From Mesorhizobium sp. CA8 (GTDB lineage: Bacteria > Pseudomonadota > Alphaproteobacteria > Rhizobiales > Rhizobiaceae): a stretch of 64,000 bases of DNA. The first letter of the stretch is position 1, and the number at the start of each line of letters is the position of its first letter. Below, one piece after another: positions 46,157 to 54,500 of this stretch. The position numbers and the translations under genes were made by a program. Location of the stretch: positions 124,001 to 188,000 of the forward strand of contig NZ_JAIUHG010000006.1 in NCBI RefSeq assembly GCF_020164955.1. Direction: 5' to 3'. The notes beneath the pieces are model-generated. The model saw nothing but the letters and a program-made list of their open reading frames with translations, ran no database searches and was not told the DNA's origin.

Positions 46157-47653
46157 TTACTGCGTCGCCTGGTAGAGCTCCGATGCGGCATCCTTCAGCG
46201 CGCGCCGCCCGCCCGGCCGCAGATACATCATATGGCCGCCCTCGACGACGTCGATGCGGATCGGCTTGGCGTCTGACAGCGAAGGAAGCTGGTTCACCAG
46301 ATAGCGCGAGGCGAGATAGGGCGTGACGAGGTCGGTATAGCCGTTGACGATGACCACGCCGAGCGCCGGGTTGAGCGAACGCGCCCGTTGCAGGTCGTTC
46401 ATCACACCGGCATAGCCCTGGCCCGATGTGCCGTAATCCCAGCTGCGGCTGACCTCGCCATTGAGCAGGCGGTAGCTGACATTGGTGCGGTAGTTCAGCT
46501 CGTCGCGGGCGTAAGCGACGAAGGCGGAGGTCAGCACCGGAACGCTGCGGTCGAGCACCGGGTCGGGGCCGGCCTCACGGGCGCTTTGCGGCGCGATGTC
46601 AACGGTGCCGATGGTGGCGTCATAGGGGCTGAGCACCTTGCCCGTGGCGCGCTGGAATTCCTTGGCGAACAGCCCGATGGGGATGCGGGCGAAATTGCGC
46701 TGGACGAGCTCCAGCGGCAGGCCGGTGATCTCCGATACGCGCCCGCCGGCGAGCTTGCCGCCTTGCTCCAGCCCGCTGTTCAGCGCCGTCAGGTAATCGC
46801 CGAGCGCGTAATGCTCGACCTCGGCCAGCCTGTCGCGCAACGCGTCGCCGCTCACGCCGTCGGCCTTGAGCCGCGTCGCCGCTAGCGAAGGCAGCTCCAA
46901 CGCCCAGTGCAGCTGGTCGAACTGGTCTGGCCGCACCAGCATGAACTCCAGTGCCGGCGAGATCAGCACGATGCCGCTGGGGCTCAGGCCGACATCCTCC
47001 TGCAGCGTGCGGGCAAGCAGCGCGGCGCGAAAGCCGCCATAGCTTTCGCCGGCGAGGAACAGCGGCGATCCCGTGCGGCCGTTCTGCGCCAGATAGAGGC
47101 GGATGAAGGCGCCGACCGAGCTGGCGTCGGCGTCGACGCTCCAGAATTCTTTCGGCTCATGCCCCGGCGCTTCGCGGCTGTAGCCGGTGCCGACGGGATC
47201 GACGAAGACGAGATCGCTCATGTCGAGCCAGCTGTCGGGATTGTCGATGAGCTTTTGCGGCGGCCGCAGGAACTCGCCGTCGGCGGCGGTCTCGACGATG
47301 CGCGGACCGATCGCGCCGAGATGCAGGTAAGCCGAAGCAGCACCGGGTCCGCCGTTGAAGACGAAGGTGATCGGCCGCTCCTTCGCCGGGGCCGGCGACT
47401 GCTGCGTGTAGGCGACATAGAAAATCTCGGCCGTCACCTCGCCCTTGCCGGACAAGAGCGACAGCGTGCCGGCCTTGGCCTGGTAATCCAGCTTGCGCCC
47501 GCCAAGCGTGATCGAATGCTCGGTCACTTGTGGCTGCGGCAGCAGCGACAGCACGCCGCCGGTCGGCGCCGGTCGTTCCGGTGTGTCGGCGAAGCTTGGC
47601 TGCGCGAAGGCGGCGAGCGCCAAGAGGATGAGGGGGACGAGCTTGGATCGCAT
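46157..47653 (-). CDS. Exported serine carboxypeptidase (S10-like)
   Basis: A 498-residue protein with a signal peptide (SKLVPLILLALAAFAQPSFA). The catalytic Ser is in GESYGG, the oxyanion region in FVFNGGPGAASAYLH, and Asp and His in the C-terminal part (GYTDLVTPY, VEGGHMMY). This is the bacterial S10 carboxypeptidase-like pattern, acting outside the cytosol. Upstream sits a family A repeat pair. Confidence 0.9.
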   Translation of the reverse strand: MRSKLVPLILLALAAFAQPSFADTPERPAPTGGVLSLLPQPQVTEHSITLGGRKLDYQAKAGTLSLLSGKGEVTAEIFYVAYTQQSPAPAKERPITFVFNGGPGAASAYLHLGAIGPRIVETAADGEFLRPPQKLIDNPDSWLDMSDLVFVDPVGTGYSREAPGHEPKEFWSVDADASSVGAFIRLYLAQNGRTGSPLFLAGESYGGFRAALLARTLQEDVGLSPSGIVLISPALEFMLVRPDQFDQLHWALELPSLAATRLKADGVSGDALRDRLAEVEHYALGDYLTALNSGLEQGGKLAGGRVSEITGLPLELVQRNFARIPIGLFAKEFQRATGKVLSPYDATIGTVDIAPQSAREAGPDPVLDRSVPVLTSAFVAYARDELNYRTNVSYRLLNGEVSRSWDYGTSGQGYAGVMNDLQRARSLNPALGVVIVNGYTDLVTPYLASRYLVNQLPSLSDAKPIRIDVVEGGHMMYLRPGGRRALKDAASELYQATQ

Positions 47654-47732
47654 GAGGGCTCCGCGGGAACGACAACCGCAAAGGTATGGCCGGGGCGTGG
47701 GAAATCAAAGGGGCGCGGCGCAGAAGCTGCCA

Positions 47733-47915
47733 ATCTCCCCCCTTGCGGGGGAGATGCCCGGCAGGGCAGAGGGGGGTGTGACGGAACTCGGCCCTGGTCG
47801 ACGCATCTTTCTGCAGCAACTTCTGTCCGAGTTCGCGCGCTGTGAACAGCTGATAGGATAGCGGGACAGCACCCCCCTCTGTCCTGCCGGACATCTCCCC
47901 CGCAAGGGGGGAGAT
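47733..47915. repeat. Family A inverted repeat pair
   Basis: Left copy AATCTCCCCCCTTGCGGGGG ... GGCAGGGCAGAGGGGGGTG, right copy the reverse complement ending CGCAAGGGGGGAGAT. About 90 bases lie between. Beyond the right arm, a reversed TTGGTGAAGACG-like extension matches the other copies. Confidence 0.85.
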
Positions 47916-48042
47916 CAGCTGTTATTCTCGTCTTCACCAATCTCCGAGTTGGCAGAAAATGATAGTCGCCAGCAGGATTTCCCTGCCATGCTCACACAGT
48001 GCTATCAACCGGCAAAGACAGTATGAAAAGGACCCCCACACA

Positions 48043-48546
48043 ATGGACTCCACCGCCCTCAAAACCATGCAGGCTCCGCTGAAGGATGCCTATCGCGAGG
48101 ACGCCGCCAAGGCGCTGATCACGCTGAGAGCCCGCGGCACGCTCGACGACCAGTCGATCGCCTGCAAGGTGGAGACGGGCAGGGCGCTTGCGGTTGCCGG
48201 GCTTCATCCGGCCACCGGCGGCTCGGGCCTCGAGCTCTGCTCGGGCGACATGCTGCTGGAAGCGCTGGTCGCTTGCGCCGGCGTGACGCTGAAAGCGGTA
48301 GCGACCGCCTTGGAGTTCAAGCTCGGCAACGCTACCGTCGAGGCCGAGGGCGACCTCGATTTTCGCGGCACGCTCGGCGTCGCCCGGGACGCGCCGGTCG
48401 GCTTCCGCGAAATAAGGCTGAAATTCGACCTCGACACCGATGAACCGCAGGAGCGCATCGATGCGCTCGTGAAGCTCACCGAGCGCTACTGCGTGGTGTT
48501 CCAGACGATCAACAACAAGCCGGCGTTGAGCGTGAGCGCAAGCTGA
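48043..48546 (+). CDS. OsmC-family protein
   Basis: A 167-residue OsmC/Ohr-type peroxiredoxin: the two redox cysteines appear in EALVACAGVTL and ERYCVVFQT. Such proteins reduce organic peroxides. ATG 48043 was chosen since upstream codons run into the repeat area. Followed directly by a family C repeat. Confidence 0.9.
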   Translation: MDSTALKTMQAPLKDAYREDAAKALITLRARGTLDDQSIACKVETGRALAVAGLHPATGGSGLELCSGDMLLEALVACAGVTLKAVATALEFKLGNATVEAEGDLDFRGTLGVARDAPVGFREIRLKFDLDTDEPQERIDALVKLTERYCVVFQTINNKPALSVSAS

Positions 48547-48706
48547 TCTCCCCTCATGAGGGGGAGATGTCGCCAAAGGCGACACAAGGGGGTCGTCTCA
48601 CATAGAGTGCCGGCGTTGTTCGTCTCAGAAAGAGGTCGGCGCTCCACGCGAGGAGCCCCCCTCTGACCGCTTCGCGGCCATCTTCCCCCTCGAGGGGGAA
48701 AGATAA
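48546..48706. repeat. Family C palindromic repeat pair
   Basis: CTCCCCTCATGAGGGGGAGA ... GTCGCC / GGCGAC ... AAGGGGGTC on the left and GAGCCCCCCTCTGACCGC ... CATCTTCCCCCTCGAGGGGG on the right. Related to but distinct from families A and B. It fills the gap between the OsmC gene and a small minus gene. Confidence 0.7.
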
Positions 48707-48713
48707 GTCGGCC

Positions 48714-48938
48714 CTACTGCGCCGAGGGCGTTTCCGCATCCCCTTCGTCGGTGAACGGCGAGGCGCTCGGTACGCATTGCACGGCCCAGCCCTGCGGCGT
48801 CGGCTGCTTCTGATATTCGGTAATGGCGTTGGTGCATTGTTCGCGGGTGTCGAAGGTGCTGGGCAGCACCACCATGCCGCCTTGCGGGCCGGCGATCACC
48901 AGGTACCAGACCAACGCTACGCTGGGAGTAGCAGCCAT
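48714..48938 (-). CDS. Small hypothetical protein
   Basis: A 74-residue protein with an N-terminal hydrophobic stretch (ATPSVALVWYLVIAGPQGG), then VLPSTFDTREQCTNAITEYQKQ and a second Cys. Possibly exported or membrane-associated; the Cys pair could form a disulphide. Its stop lies eight bases from the family C repeat. No named family recognised. Confidence 0.55.
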   Translation of the reverse strand: MAATPSVALVWYLVIAGPQGGMVVLPSTFDTREQCTNAITEYQKQPTPQGWAVQCVPSASPFTDEGDAETPSAQ

Positions 48939-49074
48939 GGGAATTCCTCGCTTTGCTTAGATGTCGGAGTCGGACCGATCCTAGCAACTCCTTCGGAGCG
49001 GCGGAAGCGGGGCGGCGGCACACGCTTCCACCGCCCCGGTCACAGACCCGTGAATGGAGTGGTCGCGACGCGGC

Positions 49075-49716
49075 TCACTCGACCGCGAAGCAGTAGAACA
49101 GACCGTCGCCGCCGGTGCCCTGGAGCGCTTCCTGGCTGCAGCCGCCACGCGAGGCGTGCGAGGAATTCCAAGACTTCGCCGCCGCCGAATCGTCAAGCCC
49201 GGTGCGGTCGTGATGGCCCATCATCGCGGCACCCTCGGCGCCGCTCATCGTCCAGTCGCCGCAGGTCTGGTCGGCGATCTTCGTGCCGTCGGGCTTGGAG
49301 CCGGTTAGCATGTCGTGCCGGTTCGGTGTGTCGCCGCGGCCGTTGATGATTTCGCCCTTTTCGGTCAGCGCCGTTTGCTTGGTGATGCCGTTGGCGTCGC
49401 TGTGCAGCGAGGCGACATCGTCGGCGATCTTCTCGCCCTTGGCATTGAACCACGGACCCTTGCCGATGCGGTCGCGCGCATCTTCCGTGCTGGAGGAAAG
49501 ATAGGCATGCCAGGTCTTGCCGGTGACGCCGGCCGCTTCCGCGAGCGACGCGCAGTGGGCATCGGCGCCTTTCAAGCCGCCGAGATCGGCGCCCTTGCCG
49601 GAGCCGACGCTGGTAACGAAGAAGCTCATCGTCTTGTCTTGCGAGAGGGCTACGCCAGCCGATGCGGCAAGTGCCGCGACGGTGGTGGTGGCGGCAACGA
49701 GAAGAAGTCTACGCAT
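49075..49716 (-). CDS. Exported lectin-like domain protein
   Basis: A 213-residue secreted protein: signal peptide (RRLLLVAATTTVAALAASAGVALS) then FFVTSVGSGKGADLGGLKGADAHCASLAEAAG, WHAYLSS, several paired cysteines (QTCGDWT, GGCSQEAL, FYCFAVE). The pattern resembles collagenase NC10/endostatin- or C-type-lectin-like folds. Its ligand is unknown. ATG 49716 sets the signal peptide at the start. Confidence 0.75.
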   Translation of the reverse strand: MRRLLLVAATTTVAALAASAGVALSQDKTMSFFVTSVGSGKGADLGGLKGADAHCASLAEAAGVTGKTWHAYLSSSTEDARDRIGKGPWFNAKGEKIADDVASLHSDANGITKQTALTEKGEIINGRGDTPNRHDMLTGSKPDGTKIADQTCGDWTMSGAEGAAMMGHHDRTGLDDSAAAKSWNSSHASRGGCSQEALQGTGGDGLFYCFAVE

Positions 49717-49792
49717 ATCAGTCCTCCGGTTTCGAATGCCTTGCATTCGAAGAACGTTGCCGGAGCCCGGCTTAATCCCGTCTGAGCTTCTT

Positions 49793-50536
49793 CTATTCCG
49801 GCTGCCGGTAGGCGACGAAGCGGTTGTGCTTGGCCTGGAAGATCAGGCCCGTCTCCTTCAGCTCCGGGCTTGCCAGGGGCACGATGCGCCTGGCGATCTC
49901 GGACGGATGCGGCAGCGTCTCCGGATCCTCGCCGGGCATGGCCTGGGCGCGCATGGCCGTGCGGGCCGCGCCCGGATCGGCGGCGTTCACCCTCAGCGGC
50001 AGGCTCTCGGTCTCATGCGCCCAGGACCGCATCATCGTTTCGACGGCGGCCTTGGAAGCCGCATAAGGCCCCCAGAAGGCGCGCGCCGAATGCGCCGCGT
50101 TGGAGGAGAGAATGATGGCGCGGCCCGCGTCGGAGAGCCTGAGCAGCGGGTCGACCGAGCGGATCAGCCGCCAGGTCGAAGTCACGTTGATGGTCATCAC
50201 CTTCTCGAAGGTCTTGGCCTCGACATGGCCGATCGGCGAGATGACGCCGAGCACGCCGGCATTGGCGACCAGGATGTCGAGCTTGCCCCAGCGCTCGTGG
50301 ATCGCTGCGCCCAGCCGGTCGATGCCGGCCATGTCGGCAAGATCGAGCGGCACAAGCGTCGCCTGTCCGCGACCGTCGGCCTTGATCTGGTCATCGAGCT
50401 CTTCCAGCCCGCCCACTGTGCGCGCCACCGCGATCACATGCGCGCCGGCCGCCGCCAGCTCCCTAGCGATGAAATAGCCGATGCCGCGCGAAGCGCCGGT
50501 TACGACCGCCACGCGGCCGGAAAGGTCGAGAGTCAT
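49793..50536 (-). CDS. SDR family NAD(P)-dependent oxidoreductase
   Basis: A 247-residue classical SDR: TGASRGIGYFIARELA, LVANAG, ILSSNAAHSARAFWGPYAASKAAVETMM giving Ser, Tyr and Lys. The nucleotide region VIAVART suggests an NADP preference, but that is a guess. Substrate unknown. It lies just after purF on the same strand, 23 bases between stop and start. Confidence 0.9.
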   Translation of the reverse strand: MTLDLSGRVAVVTGASRGIGYFIARELAAAGAHVIAVARTVGGLEELDDQIKADGRGQATLVPLDLADMAGIDRLGAAIHERWGKLDILVANAGVLGVISPIGHVEAKTFEKVMTINVTSTWRLIRSVDPLLRLSDAGRAIILSSNAAHSARAFWGPYAASKAAVETMMRSWAHETESLPLRVNAADPGAARTAMRAQAMPGEDPETLPHPSEIARRIVPLASPELKETGLIFQAKHNRFVAYRQPE

Positions 50537-50559
50537 TCAGGAATTTCCGTAAACTGCGA

Positions 50560-52041
50560 TTACGACCCGCCACTCGCCAGCAGCGACAGCGTGCGCACAT
50601 TGTCGTGGCCTTCGAAGTCGAGCAGACGGGTGGGGTATTGGCCGGTGAAGCAGGCGTCGCAGAATTGCGGCTGGTCGTTGTCGCGGCGCGCTTCACCGAC
50701 GGCACGGTAGAGCCCGTCGATGGAGAGAAAACCGAGCGAATCGACGCGGATGAATTCCGCCATCTCCTCGACCGACATGCGCGATGCCAGGAGCTTCGAC
50801 TTCTCCGGCGTGTCGACGCCGTAGAAGCAGGATGCGCTGGTCGGCGGCGAGGCGATGCGCATATGCACTTCCTTCGCGCCTGCGTCCCGCACCATCTGCA
50901 CGATCTTCTGGCTGGTGGTGCCGCGCACGATCGAATCGTCGACCAGCACCACGCGCTTGCCCTCGATCATGCGGCGGTTGGCATTGTGCTTCAGCTTAAC
51001 GCCCATATGGCGGATCGAATCGCCCGGCTGGATGAAGGTGCGCCCGACATAGTGGTTGCGGATAATGCCGAGCTCGAAGGGAATGCCGGCGGCCTGGGAA
51101 AAACCGATCGCAGCCGGCGTGCCGGAATCCGGAACCGGCACCACGATGTCGGCGTCGACCGGGCTTTCCTGCGCGAGTTCGGCGCCGATGCGCTTGCGCA
51201 CCTCGTAGACATTGCGGCCCTCGACCGAGGAATCCGGCCGCGCAAAATAGACATATTCGAAAATGCAGAAGCGCGTCTTCTGCGGCTCGAACGGGAAGAT
51301 GCTCTCGATCCCCTTCGAGGTGATCACCACCATCTCGCCGGGCTTGATGTCGCGCACGAAGCGGGCGCCGATGATGTCGAGCGCGCAGGTTTCGGAAGCG
51401 AGAATCCAGGCGCCGTCGAGATCGCCCAGCACCAGCGGGCGGATACCGAGCGGATCGCGGCAGCCGATCATCTTCTTGGCCGTCATCGCCACCAGCGAGA
51501 AGGCGCCCTCGACCTGGCGTATCGCGTCGATGAAACGCGAATTCAAATCGCGCTCCTTGCTGGTCGCGATCAGGTGCAGCAGCGTCTCGGTGTCGGAGGT
51601 CGAGGAAAAGATCGAGCCCTGCTTCTGCAGCACGCGCTGCACGGTGAGCGCGTTGGTGAGGTTGCCGTTATGGGCGACCGCCAGGCCGCCCTCCGCAAGC
51701 TCGGCGAAGAAGGGCTGGATGTTGCGAATGCCGGCGCCGCCGGTGGTGGCGTATCGCGTATGTCCGATGGCGCGGTTGCCTTGCAGGCTGTCGATGACGC
51801 GCTGCTTGGTGAAGGTATCGCCGATCAGGCCGACATGGCGTTCGACATGAAACTGGGTGCCGTCATAGGAGACGATGCCGGCCGCTTCCTGGCCGCGATG
51901 CTGCAGGGCATGAAGCCCGAGCGTGACGATGGCCGCCGCATCCTGCCGGCCGAAGATGCCGAATACGCCGCATTCGTCGTGGAAATGATCGTCGGCCTCG
52001 GCGGAAAGGACTTTGCCTCTGTCTGCCGTTGAGTCTGCCAT
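50560..52041 (-). CDS. purF: Amidophosphoribosyltransferase
   Basis: A 493-residue enzyme catalysing the first step of purine synthesis from PRPP and glutamine. The N-terminal nucleophile Cys follows a short propeptide (DECGVFGIFG, Cys about residue 24), then HALQHRGQEAAGI and the PRPP loop VVLVDDSIVRGTT; a late C-x-C segment (FCDACFTGQYP) may bind Fe-S. ATG 52041 gives a propeptide of expected length; ATG/GTG 52071 is possible. cvpA is immediately upstream, the common arrangement. Confidence 0.95.
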   Translation of the reverse strand: MADSTADRGKVLSAEADDHFHDECGVFGIFGRQDAAAIVTLGLHALQHRGQEAAGIVSYDGTQFHVERHVGLIGDTFTKQRVIDSLQGNRAIGHTRYATTGGAGIRNIQPFFAELAEGGLAVAHNGNLTNALTVQRVLQKQGSIFSSTSDTETLLHLIATSKERDLNSRFIDAIRQVEGAFSLVAMTAKKMIGCRDPLGIRPLVLGDLDGAWILASETCALDIIGARFVRDIKPGEMVVITSKGIESIFPFEPQKTRFCIFEYVYFARPDSSVEGRNVYEVRKRIGAELAQESPVDADIVVPVPDSGTPAAIGFSQAAGIPFELGIIRNHYVGRTFIQPGDSIRHMGVKLKHNANRRMIEGKRVVLVDDSIVRGTTSQKIVQMVRDAGAKEVHMRIASPPTSASCFYGVDTPEKSKLLASRMSVEEMAEFIRVDSLGFLSIDGLYRAVGEARRDNDQPQFCDACFTGQYPTRLLDFEGHDNVRTLSLLASGGS

Positions 52042-52155
52042 TTGGTGCTCAAGCTCCGCTAAAGCCGCCATATAAGGCGATCGCTCGCCGAACGCAACGC
52101 GCGTCGTTAGGCATTCACAAAACGCCTCAGGCCAGCGCCATGGCTGGCCTGGACT

Positions 52156-52833
52156 TCAGTTTGCCGGCGCTGGAGCGGGAGCCGGGGCAGGCGCTGGAGC
52201 CGGCTCGTTGTCGGCCGGTGCCTCGCCCTCGCTGTCGTCGGGTGCCGGCGCGTTGTCGTCGCCGGTGGCCGGCGGCTCAGCCGCCGGCTGATCGGTCGTC
52301 GCCGGCGCGCCGGCCTGCGGCGTGCCCTTATGCGTGTATTTGTTGACCAGTTCCTCGGTGTTCTCGGGCAGCACGCTTTCGAGCTTGGCGCCGATCGTCT
52401 CGAGCAACGGCCGCGACTTGGCGTTGGCGACCCAGGCGGGCGCCTTGGCGCCCGCCAGCCAGTTGAAGAACAGCAGCGCCACCGCGACCACCAGGATGCC
52501 GCGCGCCGCGCCATAGAGGAAGCCGAGCGTCCGGTCGAGCGCGCCGATGCGTGAATCGATGATCCAGTCGGCGAGCTTCATGGTGATGACGGAGACGACG
52601 ATCAGCGCGATGAGGAAGACGATGCCGGCAGAGGCCGCCATCGCGATCTTGTCGTTGTCGACATAGGGCTGAACATAGGGCAGGACCGGCTTGTAGAAGA
52701 AGAACGCCGCCGCCGCGGCCGCTACCCAGGAAACCACAGACAGCACTTCGCGGGAGAAGCCGCGCACCATGGCGAGCATTGCTGAGACCAGAGTGAAGCC
52801 GACGAGGATTCCGTCAAGCAGCGTAATCGGCAT
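52156..52833 (-). CDS. cvpA: CvpA family membrane protein
   Basis: A 225-residue membrane protein with four hydrophobic segments (ITLLDGILVGFTLVSAMLAMVRGFSREVLSVVSWV) and a C-terminal Ala/Pro/Glu-rich tail ending in repeated PA units. CvpA proteins are linked in other bacteria to membrane integrity and purine-related growth effects. It sits directly upstream of purF, as in many proteobacteria. The repetitive tail is likely disordered in the cytosol. Confidence 0.9.
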   Translation of the reverse strand: MPITLLDGILVGFTLVSAMLAMVRGFSREVLSVVSWVAAAAAAFFFYKPVLPYVQPYVDNDKIAMAASAGIVFLIALIVVSVITMKLADWIIDSRIGALDRTLGFLYGAARGILVVAVALLFFNWLAGAKAPAWVANAKSRPLLETIGAKLESVLPENTEELVNKYTHKGTPQAGAPATTDQPAAEPPATGDDNAPAPDDSEGEAPADNEPAPAPAPAPAPAPAN

Positions 52834-52875
52834 GGTTGTCGCCCCACTTCCTGTCTTGCGGCGTGATGAGCCGCA

Positions 52876-54279
52876 TCACTCCCCGTCGTCGGCACGGCCG
52901 CGCCGTGAGCCGGCTATGCGCGCCACAAGGTCGGCCAGCTCGGTGGGCTGGAACGCGCCGGCCCCGATCCCCCCGGCAACTTCCTCGCTGCCGAGCGGCA
53001 GCACCGCGCTTCCAAAACCCAGCTTTTCGGCTTCTTTGAGACGCTGCTGCGCATGCGCAACCGGCCTCACGGCGCCCGATAGGCTGATTTCGCCGAAATA
53101 GACGCAATCGGCGGGAAGGGCAAGACCGGTGAGCGAGGAAACCAGTGCGGCGGCGACCGCGAGATCGGCGGCCGGCTCCGAGATCCGGTAGCCGCCGGCG
53201 ACGTTGAGATAGACGTCGTGCTGGCCGAAGCGCACGCCGCAATGCGCCTCCAGCACGGCGAGCACCATCGACAGCCGCGCCCCGTCCCAGCCGACCACGG
53301 CGCGGCGCGGCGTGCCGAGCGAGGAGGGCGCGACCAGCGCCTGGATCTCGACCAGCACCGGCCTGGTGCCTTCCATGCCAGCGAAAACCGCGGCGCCCGG
53401 CGATTTCGCGTGACGTTCGCCGAGGAAAAGCTCCGATGGATTTGAGACCTCGCGCAGGCCTTTGTCCGACATTTCGAAGACGCCGATCTCGTCGGTCGGC
53501 CCGAAACGGTTCTTCACGGTGCGCAGGATGCGGAAGTGGTGGTTGCCCTCGCCCTCGAAATAGAGCACGCCGTCGACCATGTGCTCGACGACGCGAGGGC
53601 CTGCAATCTGGCCCTCCTTGGTGACATGGCCGACGAGCACGATCGCAGCGCCTGTGGATTTCGCGTAGCGGATCATCGCCTGGGCGGCGGCGCGCACCTG
53701 GGTGACGGTGCCAGGCGCCGAATCGGCAAGGTCCGTCCACAGCGTCTGGATGGAATCGAGGATGACGAGGTCCGGCCGCCTGCCGTCCGCGATGGTGGCA
53801 AGAATGTCCTCGACATTGGTCTCGGCGGCGAGTTCCACCGGCGTTGAGGCGACGCCGAGGCGCTGCGCCCTGAGCCTGATCTGCGCGACGGCTTCCTCGC
53901 CCGAGACATAGACGATGCGGTGGCCTTTCGAGGCGAGCGCCGCGGCGGCTTGCGTCAAAAGCGTCGACTTGCCGATGCCGGGATCGCCGCCGACAAGAAG
54001 TGCGGAGCCGCGCACGAAGCCACCGCCGGTGGCGCGGTCGAGTTCGCCGATGCCCGATACGATCCGCGGCGCATCCTCGATGTCGCCGGCGAGACTGGTC
54101 AGCACCACGGCGCGGCCCTTGCGGGCGTTGCGCATGTTCGCCGGCCCCGAGCCAATGCCGCCGGACGTGCCTTCCTCGACAAGCGTATTCCACTCGCCAC
54201 AGGCATCGCATTTGCCGGCCCAGCGCTGATGCACCGAGCCGCAATTCTGGCAGATGAACTGAACGCGCGATTTGGCCAT
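52876..54279 (-). CDS. radA: DNA repair protein RadA
   Basis: A 467-residue RecA-superfamily protein: N-terminal zinc finger (FICQNCGSVHQRW, KCDACGEW), Walker A GGDPGIGKST, the RadA KNRFG motif (VKNRFGPTDEIG) and a Lon-like C-terminal domain. It promotes branch migration in homologous recombination. ATG 54279 begins AKSRVQFICQNCG. The frame continues upstream through a family A repeat, so the longer start is rejected. Confidence 0.95.
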   Translation of the reverse strand: MAKSRVQFICQNCGSVHQRWAGKCDACGEWNTLVEEGTSGGIGSGPANMRNARKGRAVVLTSLAGDIEDAPRIVSGIGELDRATGGGFVRGSALLVGGDPGIGKSTLLTQAAAALASKGHRIVYVSGEEAVAQIRLRAQRLGVASTPVELAAETNVEDILATIADGRRPDLVILDSIQTLWTDLADSAPGTVTQVRAAAQAMIRYAKSTGAAIVLVGHVTKEGQIAGPRVVEHMVDGVLYFEGEGNHHFRILRTVKNRFGPTDEIGVFEMSDKGLREVSNPSELFLGERHAKSPGAAVFAGMEGTRPVLVEIQALVAPSSLGTPRRAVVGWDGARLSMVLAVLEAHCGVRFGQHDVYLNVAGGYRISEPAADLAVAAALVSSLTGLALPADCVYFGEISLSGAVRPVAHAQQRLKEAEKLGFGSAVLPLGSEEVAGGIGAGAFQPTELADLVARIAGSRRGRADDGE

Positions 54280-54307
54280 TAGGCGCGGCCCGACATTGGA
54301 TAGGCCG

Positions 54308-54479
54308 GCGGGACAGCGCCCCCCTCTGTCCTGCCGGACATCTCCCCCTCTAGGGGGGAGATCAGCAGTTTTGCCGACGGCGCCCATCTTGCCGCGTCGG
54401 TGATTGGCGAAAGCCGACGCGACATCCAATCTCCCCCCTTGAGGGGGAGATGTCCGGCAGGACAGAGAGGGGGGTGAAG
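54308..54479. repeat. Family A repeat pair, opposite orientation
   Basis: Here the outward-facing order is reversed: CCCCCTCTGTCCTGCCGGAC ... CTAGGGGGGAGAT on the left and AATCTCCCCCCTTGAGGGGG ... GGCAGGACAGAG on the right. The hairpin cores are CTCTAG / CTTGAG variants. It fills the gap between radA and dnaB. Both reading frames through it are open, which accounts for the false radA extension. Confidence 0.82.
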
Positions 54480-54500
54480 GAATGAGGCCTTTGCCAAGAG

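Noticed and set aside
54280..54429. Longer RadA N-terminus
   Set aside because: The added residues come from the palindromic repeat; ATG 54279 starts directly before the zinc finger as in the family.
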